Assembly (NCBI GenBank): GCA_030549495.1
Contig: JAUIRK010001052.1
Span: 1,860,001-1,924,000 of the forward strand
Direction: 5' to 3'
Length of the DNA stretch: 64,000 bases
Origin: Nectonema munidae
Taxonomy: Eukaryota; Nematomorpha; Nectonematoida; Nectonematidae
The notes under the pieces are model-generated. The model had not been told where the DNA came from. It saw only the letters and a list, made by a program, of their open reading frames with translations, and made no database searches. How positions within the stretch are numbered: position 1 is the first letter of the stretch; each line of letters opens with the position of its first letter. Made by a program: the position numbers and the translations under genes. Below, piece by piece: positions 33,377 to 45,220 of the stretch.

Positions 33377-33549
33377 CTTGTAGACAGTTTTCTTGGCGAC
33401 GTCCGTTTTACAGTAAAGTTTTTCGTGGTTGCAACAACCAGAACACTTCTGAACTTCTATGCATGAGGGCCATATGAATCTGTTGATTGTTGTGTTGTAG
33501 TAATCATTCAGGCAAAGAACCTTCCTCCTTGGAATACAGCTTGCAAATT
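33377..33549 (-). CDS. PDGF/VEGF-family growth factor, cystine-knot exon
   Basis: Encodes FASCIPRRKVLC... and then WPSCIEVQKCSGCC, close to the PROSITE-type PDGF pattern P-[PS]-C-V-x3-R-C-[GSTA]-G-C-C with conservative Ile and Lys changes. NHEKLYC follows with the sixth conserved Cys, then KTVYK at a GTATTG donor. Proteins of this family are secreted disulphide-linked dimers that activate receptor tyrosine kinases; arthropod PVFs act on PVR in blood-cell and cell-migration signalling. The exon begins with two bases of a split codon, which the exon at 36478-36543 completes to Glu. One extra Cys (VLC) is present beyond the canonical eight. Confidence 0.92.
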
Positions 33550-34104
33550 CTATTCAAAAATGCGTCTTTTCATACGAACGGCTGTGCTAATATTTGTTTT
33601 GTGACAGACATAAATCTGCTTCATTTTAGCGGCTCAAAATTCTGACTCCTTTTCAAAAAGGATATCAGTTTTAAATTGCACACTGCAATTGATATTATTA
33701 TTATTAATATATAGTGAGCTTTTTTAAGAAGTAGTTGTACTTCTCAATTTGATAAAATATATTATGCAAATTTCATGATCCCGTGAAAACAAAGAATTCA
33801 TTATAATATTTAAAGGGTAAAAGAGTAGAAAAATGAGAAAATGATCACAAATGTTCGCACTTCTGATAGAGATTGAACAGCTTAGCTGCGAACTTCAATG
33901 CTTTGGTTCGACAAATTAAATTCGATTCAAGAATTGGCGGAGAAAGCATGCATTATTCTACTAAAATAAATACGACCTTAAATATTTTTTCTGAGGGAAA
34001 TGACAACGTTTTAAAATGTTTAGAGACACCTACTGGATATACTTGATACATTTTTACTAGTCAAATCACTATAAAGGATCATTTAAGAGAACATCTTTGT
34101 GAAC
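33550..34104. other. Intron of the growth-factor gene with nothing recognised
   Basis: AT-rich intronic DNA directly upstream (on the - strand) of the cystine-knot exon. No further exon or element boundary was found. Confidence 0.45.
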
Positions 34105-34170
34105 AGGTGGTCGCTTAGTCAGTGCCGAATGAGACTGGTCGTTAAAGCAGGTTTGAATCAAATTCCAAAA
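34105..34170 (+). repeat. Possible tRNA-like SINE head
   Basis: Has 'tcgcttagtcagt' (weak A box) and 'ggtttgaatcaaattcc' (weak B box) about 40 bases apart. It is too diverged for a firm call. Confidence 0.3.
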
Positions 34171-36477
34171 AGGGTATTAACATTAAAATTACACTCTCCA
34201 CCTGCATGTGACCTGATAAATTTATTATTACGATGTTTATTTTTTTGATATGGGACTTTTTGTTAGGAACTTCACAGTCTCAAAATTATTTAGAAAATCT
34301 TATTACGCGTATCACAGAGCGCGAAATAATTCTCTTTGTGTTTTGTGTAGCTAAACAATTCGGTAAAAATAAGTGTTTCATCCTATTTTTCCCTTTATGA
34401 TGCACTTTTCGATTTCATTCCCTGAAAGTTCCACACAACGTTAAGCTTTATAATTAACGTTTTATAGGGCTCATCCTATCTTTTAATTCGTATTGGCTTT
34501 TACAAATTTCCACAATGTCCTATCATTATCAATGTTGCGAAATCAATGTCTCACTCGACGGCTACGCAATTATCAGTTATTTTGGTGTTCGTTGTTAACG
34601 TCTTGAAAAGATCTTCCTTACCCTTTCTTGAAGCATCCCTCCTAAACTCAAAACACCCTTAACAAAACTTTAATTTTCTTTTAAAATTTTGTCATATAAA
34701 AAGAATCACTCACTATTTTTTTTATAAATGTAAACTTCCAAACCTTCAAGAGGTTGGACACGGGAAGCAGCCCCTCATATTTTTTAGTCACTATCTTCTG
34801 ATAGGTCTAGATAATGTCATTTTTAAAATATATTTTCAAAAACCGAAACTTTAATTTTGTTTTCTCCGGCTTTACTAGCAATAAATTAAAAATTTAGTAG
34901 ATTCGAATAAAGCTCATCTTTGTTTTTACTAAATTGCCGGTGTTAACAAAATTAAAAAGTTTCTGTTTTTAAAAATATATTTTAAAAATCATATTATCTA
35001 ACTATAAGCCTCTTATTCTTGTTACAAATATATTTTTAAAATAATTAAATAAAATAAGCTATAAATATTATAATAGTGTTATACGAATATAGTACGTTGG
35101 AAAAATATTTGAAAACCATGTAAAATTAAAAATTGCATAACTTTAACTATTCAAGTGAAAAAATAATAAGTAATAAAAATTTTAAAATGTATTAAATTAT
35201 GAGTGTACTGTCACTAAAGAATTATGATTCAGTAACACACCATATATAATCAAATCTTCCTTACAATTAAAATTATGTTGGAAAATAATTGTTTATCGTC
35301 TCTCTCTCTCTGTATTTTTTTTCTATTTCTCAAATATGTACTCAACTTTTTCATCATATCTTTACTTACTTTAAATCTTATCTCTCTCCTAAAATTCAAT
35401 CTTCGGTAAAATAAACTCTCCCTACCACAGACGAATATGGCCATAGACGTCTCATACAACTCTTCACCGCAACTAACGAAAAGAGTTATGAACTAAACGA
35501 TAATTTCGTTAATAACGATAGCTATAACGAATCCAAATGATTTGAAGTTAACGATAATAATCAATCCTAATTTTAGCGGCATCGTCTGTATTTAATTAGC
35601 TAATTTTTCGTTGTATAACAGGCTAAAGAATTTTTTTAATTGCAATTAAATCTATATATCATATACAGATTGGTAATAAAATATTTTTTAGTCTGTTTAT
35701 CAAGCAGTCATCTTTCCACATTTTTTAAAAGTGTTTGCTTAAAGCAATGCTGATTCAACTCTCTGATTTCAACGAGAGTAAAAAGGAGCTTGGAATACTT
35801 CATAAATATCCTCATGTAAGAAGTCTTTTTAAAACATAATAAAATCTTTTCATATACACTCACTTATTTATATAATATATAGCACTGTTTTCACATACTT
35901 TTTTCTCCGATCTTTTAAGTTTTCTAGTTATACATTGAAATAATATACCTATAACACTTTCCTCCTTAGAAGTTTTTAATTTACATTTTCACTTTATCCG
36001 TTGCTATTTCCTTCTACATCTTCCTTTCAAAATCATCCTGATGAGTTCAAAGCTTTCTTTAATTACGATATTTGGCTTTGTGTTCATTTTAATTCATTTT
36101 TTCCTGTTTATATTTTGAAAGTTCTTCCATATACCTATCAATCTTCCGTATTTATTTTTGTGTTGACAAATAAATAATTATTTCTAAACTCTAATACACC
36201 CTTTGAACAGATGTAGTTGTAGAAAGATTATTTACTTTTTTGATTCAATAGAAGTGACAAAAGAAAATTTGGGTTAAAAGATTTTTGAATGAGAATAAGA
36301 ACAAAATATTCTATTAAATGAATATTAATATTAAGAAACACTAAATAAATTTTTTAGTATCTTATGTTTTTTAAAACTGTACTATATGCAAATAAATGGA
36401 AATTTATTTTTAAGCTGATAAGTGTGCTGGATTCGTCAACAAAGTAAAATGAAGGTAAAATATAATAATGAGTTTAC
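34171..36477. other. Intron of the growth-factor gene with nothing firm
   Basis: AT-rich DNA with a short TC microsatellite near 35299. A possible + strand exon (35731-35805), bounded by AAAAG and a good GTAAGA donor, was seen but cannot be attached to any gene. Confidence 0.4.
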
Positions 36478-36543
36478 CTGGGGAGTCAGTTATTGATTCG
36501 CTAGGCGTTGCTATACTTGATCTGAAAGTGCTGATAAGAGCTT
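36478..36543 (-). CDS. PDGF/VEGF-family growth factor, upstream exon (probable)
   Basis: A 66-base exon between a long polypyrimidine acceptor ending AATCTAG and a GTAAAC donor, open in one frame only. It reads ALISTFRSSIATPSESITDSP with a split codon on each side. Its last base supplies the single base needed by the exon at 33549, so the frame is kept across the intron. The Ser/Thr-rich content suits the propeptide that precedes the knot in this family. It needs one base from an earlier exon, so it is not the first. The link rests on splice phase only. Confidence 0.55.
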
Positions 36544-36722
36544 CTAGATTAATTAAAAATAAAATAAAGTCGTAAAGATATATATCTACGGATGCATATC
36601 TTTCCTCTACTCCAAATTACGTATCTTTTCAGACCGCCTCAAATTTTATATCTTATTTTCAAAAGTAAATCAAGAAATTTTCGTGGAAGTTATGCGAGTT
36701 AAAAAAAAGTTCGCGTAATGTT

Positions 36723-36862
36723 AACAATTCAACCCTTAAAACTTAATGTTTACATACACACAAATCTTATAACAATAATAAAATCTATCAAATAACTCCA
36801 AAGTAACATTTTTTATAGCTAAGATCCTGTTGTTAATTACCAGAATTGTTTTTTTATTATTT
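36723..36862 (+). repeat. 140-bp dispersed repeat, copy 1
   Basis: Near identical to 47828-47967 in the same orientation, with about three or four differences. It starts 'aacaattcaacccttaaaac' and ends in a T-rich tract. Family unknown. Confidence 0.75.
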
Positions 36863-38129
36863 CATGTTATACTTTTTTTTCTCTGCAGGACTTTCACTAG
36901 TTATATTTTCGTGAAAATTTCATGATTTACAGTAATTGATTCAAATTTGTAATACTTTAGTCTCGCCATTTTTTGCAGTATCAGATTTTAGAATCATACA
37001 TGTGTATGCAATTCAAAAATGGTTTACCATGTTGGCAGTGGTGTAACTACCACACTGGCGGATGTTAATTTCGCAACTCCTTATACTCCTAATAACACTT
37101 TTAAATCCCATAAACTGCGTAATATAGGTATGCTAGATAAGCATGGCAAACGTACGAACCATTAATGCGTTATCAAGTTCCAACATTTGTAAAGAATAAA
37201 TTATACTGCTATAAAATGCACCGCTCTTCCTTGTAGCCATAAAAGTGGAATTTATTTTTATAATTGCAATGCAAGTGTTATAGCTTCCCCCTCTCATTGG
37301 TACTCTACTGTTGGTACACCTTACAATTTTTTAAAAAAATGAAAAAAAAATATTTTCCAATTTTTTCACCGTAGTATGTTTAAATATTAGATTTATTTTG
37401 TGAATATGCAAAAAAATATTTAGTTTTTCATTTTACACGCTAAAATATAGTGGAAAATAGTAAAAGTGTGCATATTGTTCAAGGACTTATAAAAAAAAAA
37501 TTTTAATTTCTATAAAAACCAAAAATAATTGAAAAATGTGGGTAAAACTTTTTAGTGTCTTTAAGATAGGCATGGGTTTAAAATGTTTTTAAAAAAATTT
37601 CTCGCATAAAGTTTTCTTTAAAAGTTAAAAATTTGAAAACTTTGACACATAATTTTTTAAAAAATTGTTAAAATCAAAAAAAAATATATCAAAAATAAAT
37701 ATTTTTCTAAATTTTAAGCCCTTTTAAATAAGATGATGTAAAAATTAGAAAAAAAAATAATTTTATTTTGATGTAAAATTTTTGAATCAAAAATGTCAAC
37801 TTTTTGAAAATTCAAACCTTTTTTATAAAAAATGTTTTTTTTTTCGAATTTTTTTTCACAAAATCATTTATTTATAAAAATACTTTAACTCACTTGAAAT
37901 TTTTTCAAAATTATTGAAACATCTCACGGGAATTAAAAAGTGAGAAAATTTAGAGTTTAGGTATGGGTCAATGAACTCACTCTCGGGTCATTTAACTTAG
38001 ACCACGTGATAGCGCTACCGAAATGAGGCACGTTAAAATTTTATAGCTTGCAAAAATCTTTTTTAATCTAAAAGTAATTTGACTTTGAATGGAAAAAGTA
38101 AAAGAAAATCGGTTCACCAAATCGTGATA
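36863..38129. other. AT-rich stretch, perhaps with a MITE end near 37036
   Basis: The words 'cagtggtgtaactaccacac' near 37035 resemble the start of a hAT-type element, but no matching end was found. The rest is poly-A/T-rich with no gene. Confidence 0.4.
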
Positions 38130-38325
38130 GTAGAACCTCAATATAACAAAATCCTACGGACCCCAATATTTTTTCGTTATATTGAGACTTTGTTATAGGA
38201 AATCTTTATATAACGAAATTACAAAGGCTTTTATTATTTTTTCGTTAAAATGAGGTTACAATAATTTGAAAAAGTACATGCGGTAAAATCGTTTATTTGT
38301 ATTATGAAAATGATGCTATGAAAGT

Positions 38326-39310
38326 TTATGTATGTGAATGGAAATAATGCGTTATTTTCTTCTGCTTATATGCTTTAGAGTGCAGATTTTCTAGGAACTC
38401 GCAAATCGAAATACTACTCCTAACAATTTCTGAAGGTAAATCTTCTCTTTTCAACAAATATTGATAAAGTTTAGCTGAAATTGCTTTAGCTTCAGTTAAA
38501 GTGAGATTGCTTTTTTCAGCTTCTTCAGGATTAGTTGAGTCTTCATCTCCAGATTGCTCCTCCCTATAAACATTGGATGACTGATCCAATTCCACTTCCC
38601 TTATAATATCATCATCACTTCTTTTTTGATGAGTTATAACATGTTCATCTATTGAAATGAACTCGTCAATTTCTTTTTCATTTAAACTATGCTCTAAATA
38701 AAGTGTACGCAATGTTTCTTCAGAGTATAGAACTTCAGAATCACATTCTGAATCAAAAACTTGATCGAGCGCAAATCCACATTTCTTGAAGCAATTGGCA
38801 ACAATTGATGAATCAACAGCGTTCCATGAAGAAACTGATAAATGCAGAGCTTGAAGAAGGTTAAGTGAGAAGTTTGGCTTCTCCTCATTTCACAGAAAAT
38901 ATCTGACAAGGTTTGCTCTGTACTTGGCTTTGAAACATCTAATTATGCCTTGATCCAGAGGCTGAATCAAAGCGGTAGAATTGGCTGGTAAATATTCTAT
39001 TCGAATATTGGAATAAAGTGGTATATTTTTATGAGATGTGCAGTTGTCCAATAATAAAACAATTTTTCTCTTCTTTAATTTCATTACATTATTTAATTTA
39101 CTTATCCAGTGACAAAAAATCGAGTTTGTCATCCACGACTTTGAGCTGTTTTCATAATCACAAGGCAAACTTTTCAAACCTTTGAAACAACGTGGTTTTG
39201 CATATTTTCCTATTACTAATGGAGGGATCATGTCTTTTCCAGTCGAATTGCAACAAAACAGTATAGTCAATCTTTCTTTTGAGTGCTTGCCACCAACACA
39301 TGAATCACCT
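38326..39310 (-). pseudogene. Tigger transposase, C-terminal part
   Basis: The frame at 38890-39270 and its upstream continuation to 39310 encode the DDE domain: KERLTILFCCN, then LLLDNCTSH (second catalytic Asp), then NSTALIQPLDQGII (third acidic residue and the usual Tigger motif). A stop near 38890 separates it from the acidic C-terminal tail, which continues in the frame at 38326-38712. The piggyBac-like insertion lies directly before this part: at the junction, one copy of TTAA plus the flanks gives a continuous reading of ...LTF-KGDSCVGG, so the insertion was precise. Confidence 0.85.
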
Positions 39311-39699
39311 TTAACCCTATTAGTGCTGGGGGGCGTAAAACGCCCCCCCCCCCCTTCACTAAAAAATTAATTGTAGAAAATTGGCTGAATCATATCCCAT
39401 CAAATTTTGTGACTTTTCCTAAAATCGCTAGCTGCATCTTTTGAAACCATTTTCATAGTAGTTGAATGACTCTTTCATGTCCAAAACTGTCAATCAAAAT
39501 CAAAAATTAAAATTTTTCAGCAAAATTTTGACATTATCTGTACTTAACCTTATAACTTAGGATCTATATTATATAATACCCTGAAAATTTATAATTATAT
39601 AGAGTTTAGAACGCACAACACTTTATATATTTAATTTTTTCAATAATCATGGCTACTTTTTAGAAAATGTCAATCAAAATTTTGATTGATCAAAAATAT

Positions 39700-41160
39700 A
39701 TCTAATAAAATATACCTTCAAATTTTACATAAAATATATGTTTTTATACTAAATCGGTCATGCTGTTTTCATTTCTGGACTCATTTTTTACATTTAGGAT
39801 TTGAAAATACCTATAAGTATTAATCAAATTTGCGGTTTACTTCTGAAAATTGTCTCCAAAAACATTCCTTCACATTTTACATAAAATATATGTGTTATAC
39901 TAAATCGGCCATGCTGGTTTCATTTCTGAACTAATTTTTTACGCTTAGGATTTGGAAATACCTATAAGTGTTAATCAAATTTGCGGTTTACTTCTAAAAA
40001 TTATCTCCAAAAACATTCATTCAAATTTTACAATGAAATATATGTATTAAACTAAATCGGCCATGCTGGTTTCATTTCTGAACTCATTTTTTACGTTTAG
40101 GATGTGAAAATACCTATAAGTGTCAATCAAATTTGCGGTTTACTTCTAAAAATTGTCTCCAAAAACATTCATTCAAATTTTACAATGAAATATATGTTTT
40201 ATACCAAATCAACCATGCTGTTTTCATTTCTGAACTCATTTTTCACATTTAGAGGTTTTAAAATATCAGTCAAAATTTGCGGTCTCCAAAAATATTCTCT
40301 CAATTTTACATGAAATATTTGTTTTTATACCAAATCGATCATGCTGTTTTTATTTTTGAACTCATTTTTTACATTTAGGATTTGAAAATACTTATAAGTA
40401 TTATTCAAATTTGCGGTTTACTTCTGAAAATTATCTCCAAAAATATTCTCTTGAAATATATGTTTTTATACTAAATCGGTCATGCTGTTTTCATTTCTGG
40501 ACTCATTTTTTACATTTAGGATGTGAAAATACCTATAAGTGTTAATCAAATTTGCGGTTTACTTTTAAAAATTGTCTCGAAAACATTCATTCAAATTTTA
40601 CAATTAAATATATGTTTTTATACCAAATCAACCATGCTAGTTTCATTTATGGATTCAATTTTTGCAGTTTGAATTTGAAAATACATATAAGTATCAATTA
40701 AATTTGCGTTTAGTTCTAAAATTTGTTTTTATAGCAAATAGATCATGATGATTTCATTTCTGAACACAGTTTTCGCATTTAGAGGTTTTACTGCTAGTAT
40801 CAATCAAATTTGCAGTTTATGTCTGAAAACTATATCCTAAAATATTCTCTCTAATTTTACATGATATATATGTTTTTATACCAATTCGAGCATGATAATT
40901 TTTATTTCTGAAATGATTTTTTGCATTTAGAGGTTTTAAATGTCTGAAAGTGTCAATCAAATTTTCGATTTACGTCTAATGTCTACAGAAATATTTTTGA
41001 AATTTAAATAAAATATCTGTTTATATGCCAAATTGAAGATGCTGGTTTCATTTTTGAACTTAGGTTTGGCATTTATGGTTTTAAAATATCTGAAAGCTTG
41101 AATCAGATTTGCGGTTTACTTCTAGATACTGTCTTCAAAAATATTTTGACTGTGAAAAAG
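39700..41160 (+). repeat. Tandem array 1, unit about 152 bp, about 10 copies
   Basis: The phrase 'aaatcggtcatgctgttttcatttctg' and its variants recur at 39751, 39902, 40054, 40206, 40332, 40472, 40624, 40736, 40883 and 41030. Spacing is mostly 147-152 bp, with three shortened units. Copies grow more diverged towards the right. The unit is related in reverse orientation to the array at 5640-6620. Confidence 0.9.
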
Positions 41161-41799
41161 AAGTTCCTCTTTTACAAATGAAAAATATTTAAATCTATAG
41201 CTTATCATCTAGGATTAGAGTTAACATTTAGCCAAGATGGGTAGGAAATCTTAAAATTTTGAATAGGTCAGATTTATCAAAAATGGCACAGATGCCAATA
41301 TGTGAGAATTTAGTCACTATCAAGATATTTTTAATTTAAATTGAATTTGTCCATCTTTTAAGAACGTTAACAACGTTTTGTAATTGAACAATTAACGTCA
41401 CGAATAATTCATCAGATAAAAACCTTTGAAATGAGATTGGTTGAGAAATATTCAGGCCTGAGAGGAAAAAAGTAATTTTATCCTTATAAAAAAATTTTCA
41501 AACACATTGAGGAATATAAATTTCTAATGAAAAAAGAGCTACCAAGAAAGGATCATCATAGAATGAATACCAAAATTACATACTGTAAATTATAATATGA
41601 CGTAGAGACTACTAGCCGATAACGAATTTGTAGCCAAAAAGATGGAGGTCCTATCGAGTTACATAAGTTACTGTAGAATGAAATATTTTGAGTGAATTAA
41701 ACACCTAAAGTTGGTTTATTAAATAAATTAAGAAAATAATTACAGAGAATACTGCAAGTAGAAGTTTTTTTTATGTTTATATATTTGACATTGATTTAC

Positions 41800-43245
41800 A
41801 GGTTTAATCGATTTTTTGACAGGTTTTATTGATTTTATAAAAAATGAACATTACCATTAAATTCTGCATACTTGAAATGTATAAGAACTTTAAAAGAATT
41901 AAAATTTTAATTTTGACATGGGCGGTCATATTTAAATTATTTTGTCAGGTTTGACTAATATTTATAAAAAAAAAAGGAATATAACCAGTAAACACAGCCT
42001 ACTTGAAAATGGGTATATGTGTGTAAAATGCCATACACGGTAAACTACATAAGCTCCCTATACTTTCTATTAAACGTAATTCTCTCATTTTAAAAACCGT
42101 GCCTGATCCTTTTCTTTTGGGATAAATCAATTTTTTGACAGTTTTGATTGATTTTTATAAAAAAAATGAATATCACCACTGAATTACGCATGCTTAAAAA
42201 TGGGTATATATGTGTAAAAAACTTTATATTATTACTTAGATAAAAAGTTTCTTTTTTGAGATGAGCTGTCATATGTAAATCACTTTTTTGACAGGTTTGA
42301 ATGATTTTTATAAAAAATAAATATCACCGCTGAATTCATAATATTTGAAAATGGGTATACATGTGTAAAAAACTTTATATACTTATTTAGATAAAAAGTT
42401 CCTTTTTGAGATGAGCTGTCACATTTAAATCAATTTTTTGACAGGTTTGATTGATTTTCATAAAAAATGAATATCACCACTGAATTCAGCATATTTGAAA
42501 ATGGGTATACATGTGTAAAAAACTTTATATACTTATTTAGATAAAAAGTTCCTTTTTGAGATGAGCTGTCACATTTAAATCAATTTTTTGACAGGTTTGA
42601 TTGATTTTCGTAAAAAATGAATATCACCAATGAATTCAGCATATTTGAAAATGGGTATACATGTGTAAAAAACTTTATATACTTATTTAGATAAAAAGTT
42701 CCTTTTTGAGATGAGCTGTCACATTTAGATCAATTTTTTGACAGGTTTGATTGATTTTCATAAAAAATGAATATCACCACTGAATTCAGCATATTTGAAA
42801 ATGGGTATACATGTGTAAAAAACTTTATATACTTATTTAGATAAAAAGTTCCTTTTTGAGATGAGCTGTCACATTTAGATCAATTTTTTGACAGGTTTGA
42901 TTGATTTTCATAAAAAATGAATATCACCACTGAATTCAGCATATTTGAAAATGGGTATACATGTGTAAAAAATTTTATATACTTATTTAGATAAAAAGTT
43001 CCTTTTTGAGATGAGCTGTCACATTTAGATCAATTTTTTGACAGGTTTGATTGATTTTCATAAAAAATGAATATCACCACTGAATTCAGCATATTTGAAA
43101 ATGGGTATACATGCGTAAAAAACTTTATATAATTATTTAAATAAAAAGTTCCTTTTTGAGATGAGCTGTCACATTTAGATCAATTTTTTGACAGGTTTGA
43201 TTGATTTTGATAAAAAATGAACATCACCACTGAATTCAGCATAGT
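41800..43245 (+). repeat. Tandem array 2, unit 150 bp, about 9-10 copies
   Basis: The word 'tgaattcagc' recurs exactly every 150 bp at 42481, 42631, 42781, 42931 and 43081, and 'gagatgagctgtcacattta' and 'gacaggtttgattgatttt' recur likewise. The copies from about 42270 onward are almost identical; those from 41800 to 42270 are degenerate. Homogeneous copies next to decayed ones suggest recent local amplification. Confidence 0.93.
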
Positions 43246-43371
43246 TGAAATATATATGTAACATTAAAAATATTTATAAAAACTTATTAATATCCGAGAA
43301 AAATAGGGGTCACTTTACGCCCCCCCCCAGCACTTGAGCGGACAAATTTTGCCCAGCACTAATAGGGTTAA

Positions 43372-43924
43372 AAGTCAAAGTTTTGTTCGGCATCATTTTA
43401 TAGAACAAAGCAGTTTCATCAGCGTTGTATATGTTATCTAATGAATACTCTTCTAAAATTTCAACGATTTTCTTTTCTTTCCACTTTTCAACAACTTCCA
43501 ATGGCACACTTTTTCCTTCCCCACATATACGTTTGCAGCAAATATTATATCTTTTGGAAAACGTGCTAAGCCAACCATTGTTAGCCTTAAAATTTGCTAA
43601 ATTGAACTTTTCAGCAAAAAACCTTGCCTTTTAACAAATAAGAGGGCCACTTAACCTTCTGCTCTAGCTTCCAAAACTAATCATATGTTGCTTTATCAAC
43701 ACTTTCAAATTGTGCTTTAGTTGTTCTTCTTTTTGAAGCATTGGTAGAAGAAAAATTGAAAATGTTGTCCTTGTTTTTAATAAAAGTGGATAAAGTTGAA
43801 CAACTGATGTTGTATTTTTTAGCAATTTCATTTTTTTTGAAATTGTTTTTTTCAAGTTCATTAGAATACATTTCTTTTCAGAAATGTTAAATTGCTTTCG
43901 TTTTTGTGGTGGTACTTTACTCAT
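43372..43924 (-). pseudogene. Tigger transposase, N-terminal part
   Basis: Starts at 43924 with a basic helix-turn-helix region (KRKQFNISEKK, then KKYNISCSTLSTFIK in another frame), typical of CENP-B-like DNA-binding domains. Next come FAEKFNLANFKANNGWLSTF (second CENP-B-type domain) and NADETALFYKMMPNKTLTF, which holds the first catalytic Asp. A frame change near 43870 and stops near 43677 and 43640 break the frame. The end at 43372 is the insertion point of the nested element. Confidence 0.85.
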
Positions 43925-44447
43925 TAAAAATTAAGTTTGATGAAATTTTCTAGAGTGAAAGAAAAAATAAATGAACTTGCAATTTTCAATGTTGGAAGAT
44001 AAAAGAAGTACAGAATTTATAATAATGAAGTAAGTTGACAATGATTATGTAAAATTTAAATGACGAAGCAAAATTTCTAACAGATGGTGAAAAGAGAGTG
44101 GCAGAGCTTAGTTGAAAATGATTAAGAGATGTGCGTGACAAACTAAACAGAGAAATCAAAGCTTTATGATAAAAATGTTATAGACATTAGAGAACGTGTT
44201 GAGAGATACTGAACAAAAAGAAAGAGAGGGAGAGAGACAGCTAAAAACATATTGAAAGATTTTCTAACATAATACCCACAAAATGTTCGTGATTACATTT
44301 CGTTATATTGAGGATTTTGATATGTTGAAGTTTATTATAATGAAGTGATTTTTCCTATAAGAGACATCTTAAGGTCAAGGGAACTAGTGAATGTTTCGTT
44401 ATATCGAAAATTTCGTTATAACAAGGTTCGTTATATCGAGGTTCGAT

Positions 44448-44923
44448 ATATACCTACATATATATATATGATTCGCTTGAAATTATTATATATTAGAAGA
44501 AGATGACAAAATATAAAATCTATAAAAAACGAAAACTTTTGATTAATTTTGTGGTAAGAGTTTTATTTGATTCAAAGAAATTTGTCAAAAAGAAATAAAT
44601 TGAGTTAGCCTTGAAAATGTAGGGAGAAATTTATGATATAATAAATATAATTTTTAGCATAGAACATAAAGCGTCATTGAACGTTTAATTGATTTAAGTT
44701 TAGGTGAGTCTCTTCATTAATGCTATTTTAGGATAAATCAATTTATGAAACTTTTCCATAAACTTGTTTAGTTACGTGACATTTCATCACTCGTAACCTA
44801 TATATCACTCAACATTTCATCATACTACTAAATCTAGTAATTCATAATAAAAGTCTTTCCTAAAATAAATCATTGTTCAAGTCTTGAGAGATTTTCTTAT
44901 ATAGCATTTTGTATCTTGAAAAC
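44448..44923. other. AT-rich stretch with a short (TA)n
   Basis: A TA run lies beside the Tigger end (about 44457-44468). Nothing else recognised. Confidence 0.45.
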
Positions 44924-45220
44924 CAGTGCTTCTCAACCGCCGCCCTGAGTGGCTGTTTTGCGGCGGACATAGCGAAGTTTCAGGAAAAAAATTTTCCTTC
45001 AATCATAAATATAAATATAACAAAATCGTATTAAAACCGTCAAAATTTAGCAAATTTATTGATTCATTATTTATTAATTTTACGATATAGTATGTGCAGC
45101 AATTTGGATTCTGTTTTAGTAACTAGAATAATATTTTAGAGTTAATGCTTTTGGTGGGGCTTTCTACTGCTATGTTGGTTCTTAATTTGGCTCTTTATTA
45201 AAAAAGGTTGAGAACGACTG
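44924..45220. mobile_element. hAT-like MITE of 297 bp
   Basis: The left end CAGTGCTTCTCAACC and the right end (inverse CAGTCGTTCTCAACC) are inverted repeats. The flanks are 8-bp duplications, TTGAAAAC and TTAAAAAC, with one mismatch. Its ends resemble the right end of the ZBED-type hAT relic at 51424-52315, which suggests that group as the source of transposase. Confidence 0.8.

Larger units (their letters stand above)
39315..43367. mobile_element. piggyBac-like non-autonomous element carrying two satellite arrays
   Basis: It is flanked by TTAA on both sides (39311-39314 and 43368-43371) and has perfect 16-bp inverted ends, CCCTATTAGTGCTGGG. TTAA duplication and CCCT termini are piggyBac hallmarks. 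Just inside both ends lies a second inverted motif, GTGCTGGGGGG followed by CGTAAA, next to C/G runs. No transposase is encoded in its 4,053 bases. Most of the interior is two unrelated tandem arrays (39700-41160 and 41800-43245). Confidence 0.85.
38130..44447 (-). mobile_element. Pogo/Tigger DNA transposon, split by a nested element
   Basis: The ends carry inverted repeats containing GAACCTC(A/G)ATATAACRAA, each next to a TA dinucleotide (38128-38129 and 44448-44449). Several further 'cgttatat' words lie inside both ends. It encodes a CENP-B/DDE transposase on the - strand. Without the 4.06-kb insertion at 39311-43371 it would be about 2.26 kb, a normal Tigger length. The transposase has a few lesions of its own besides the insertion. 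Confidence 0.88.

Noticed and set aside
39700-43245. Regular repeats that might suggest a CRISPR-like array
   Set aside because: Units are contiguous ~150-bp tandem repeats without unique spacers, in an animal genome and inside a transposon.
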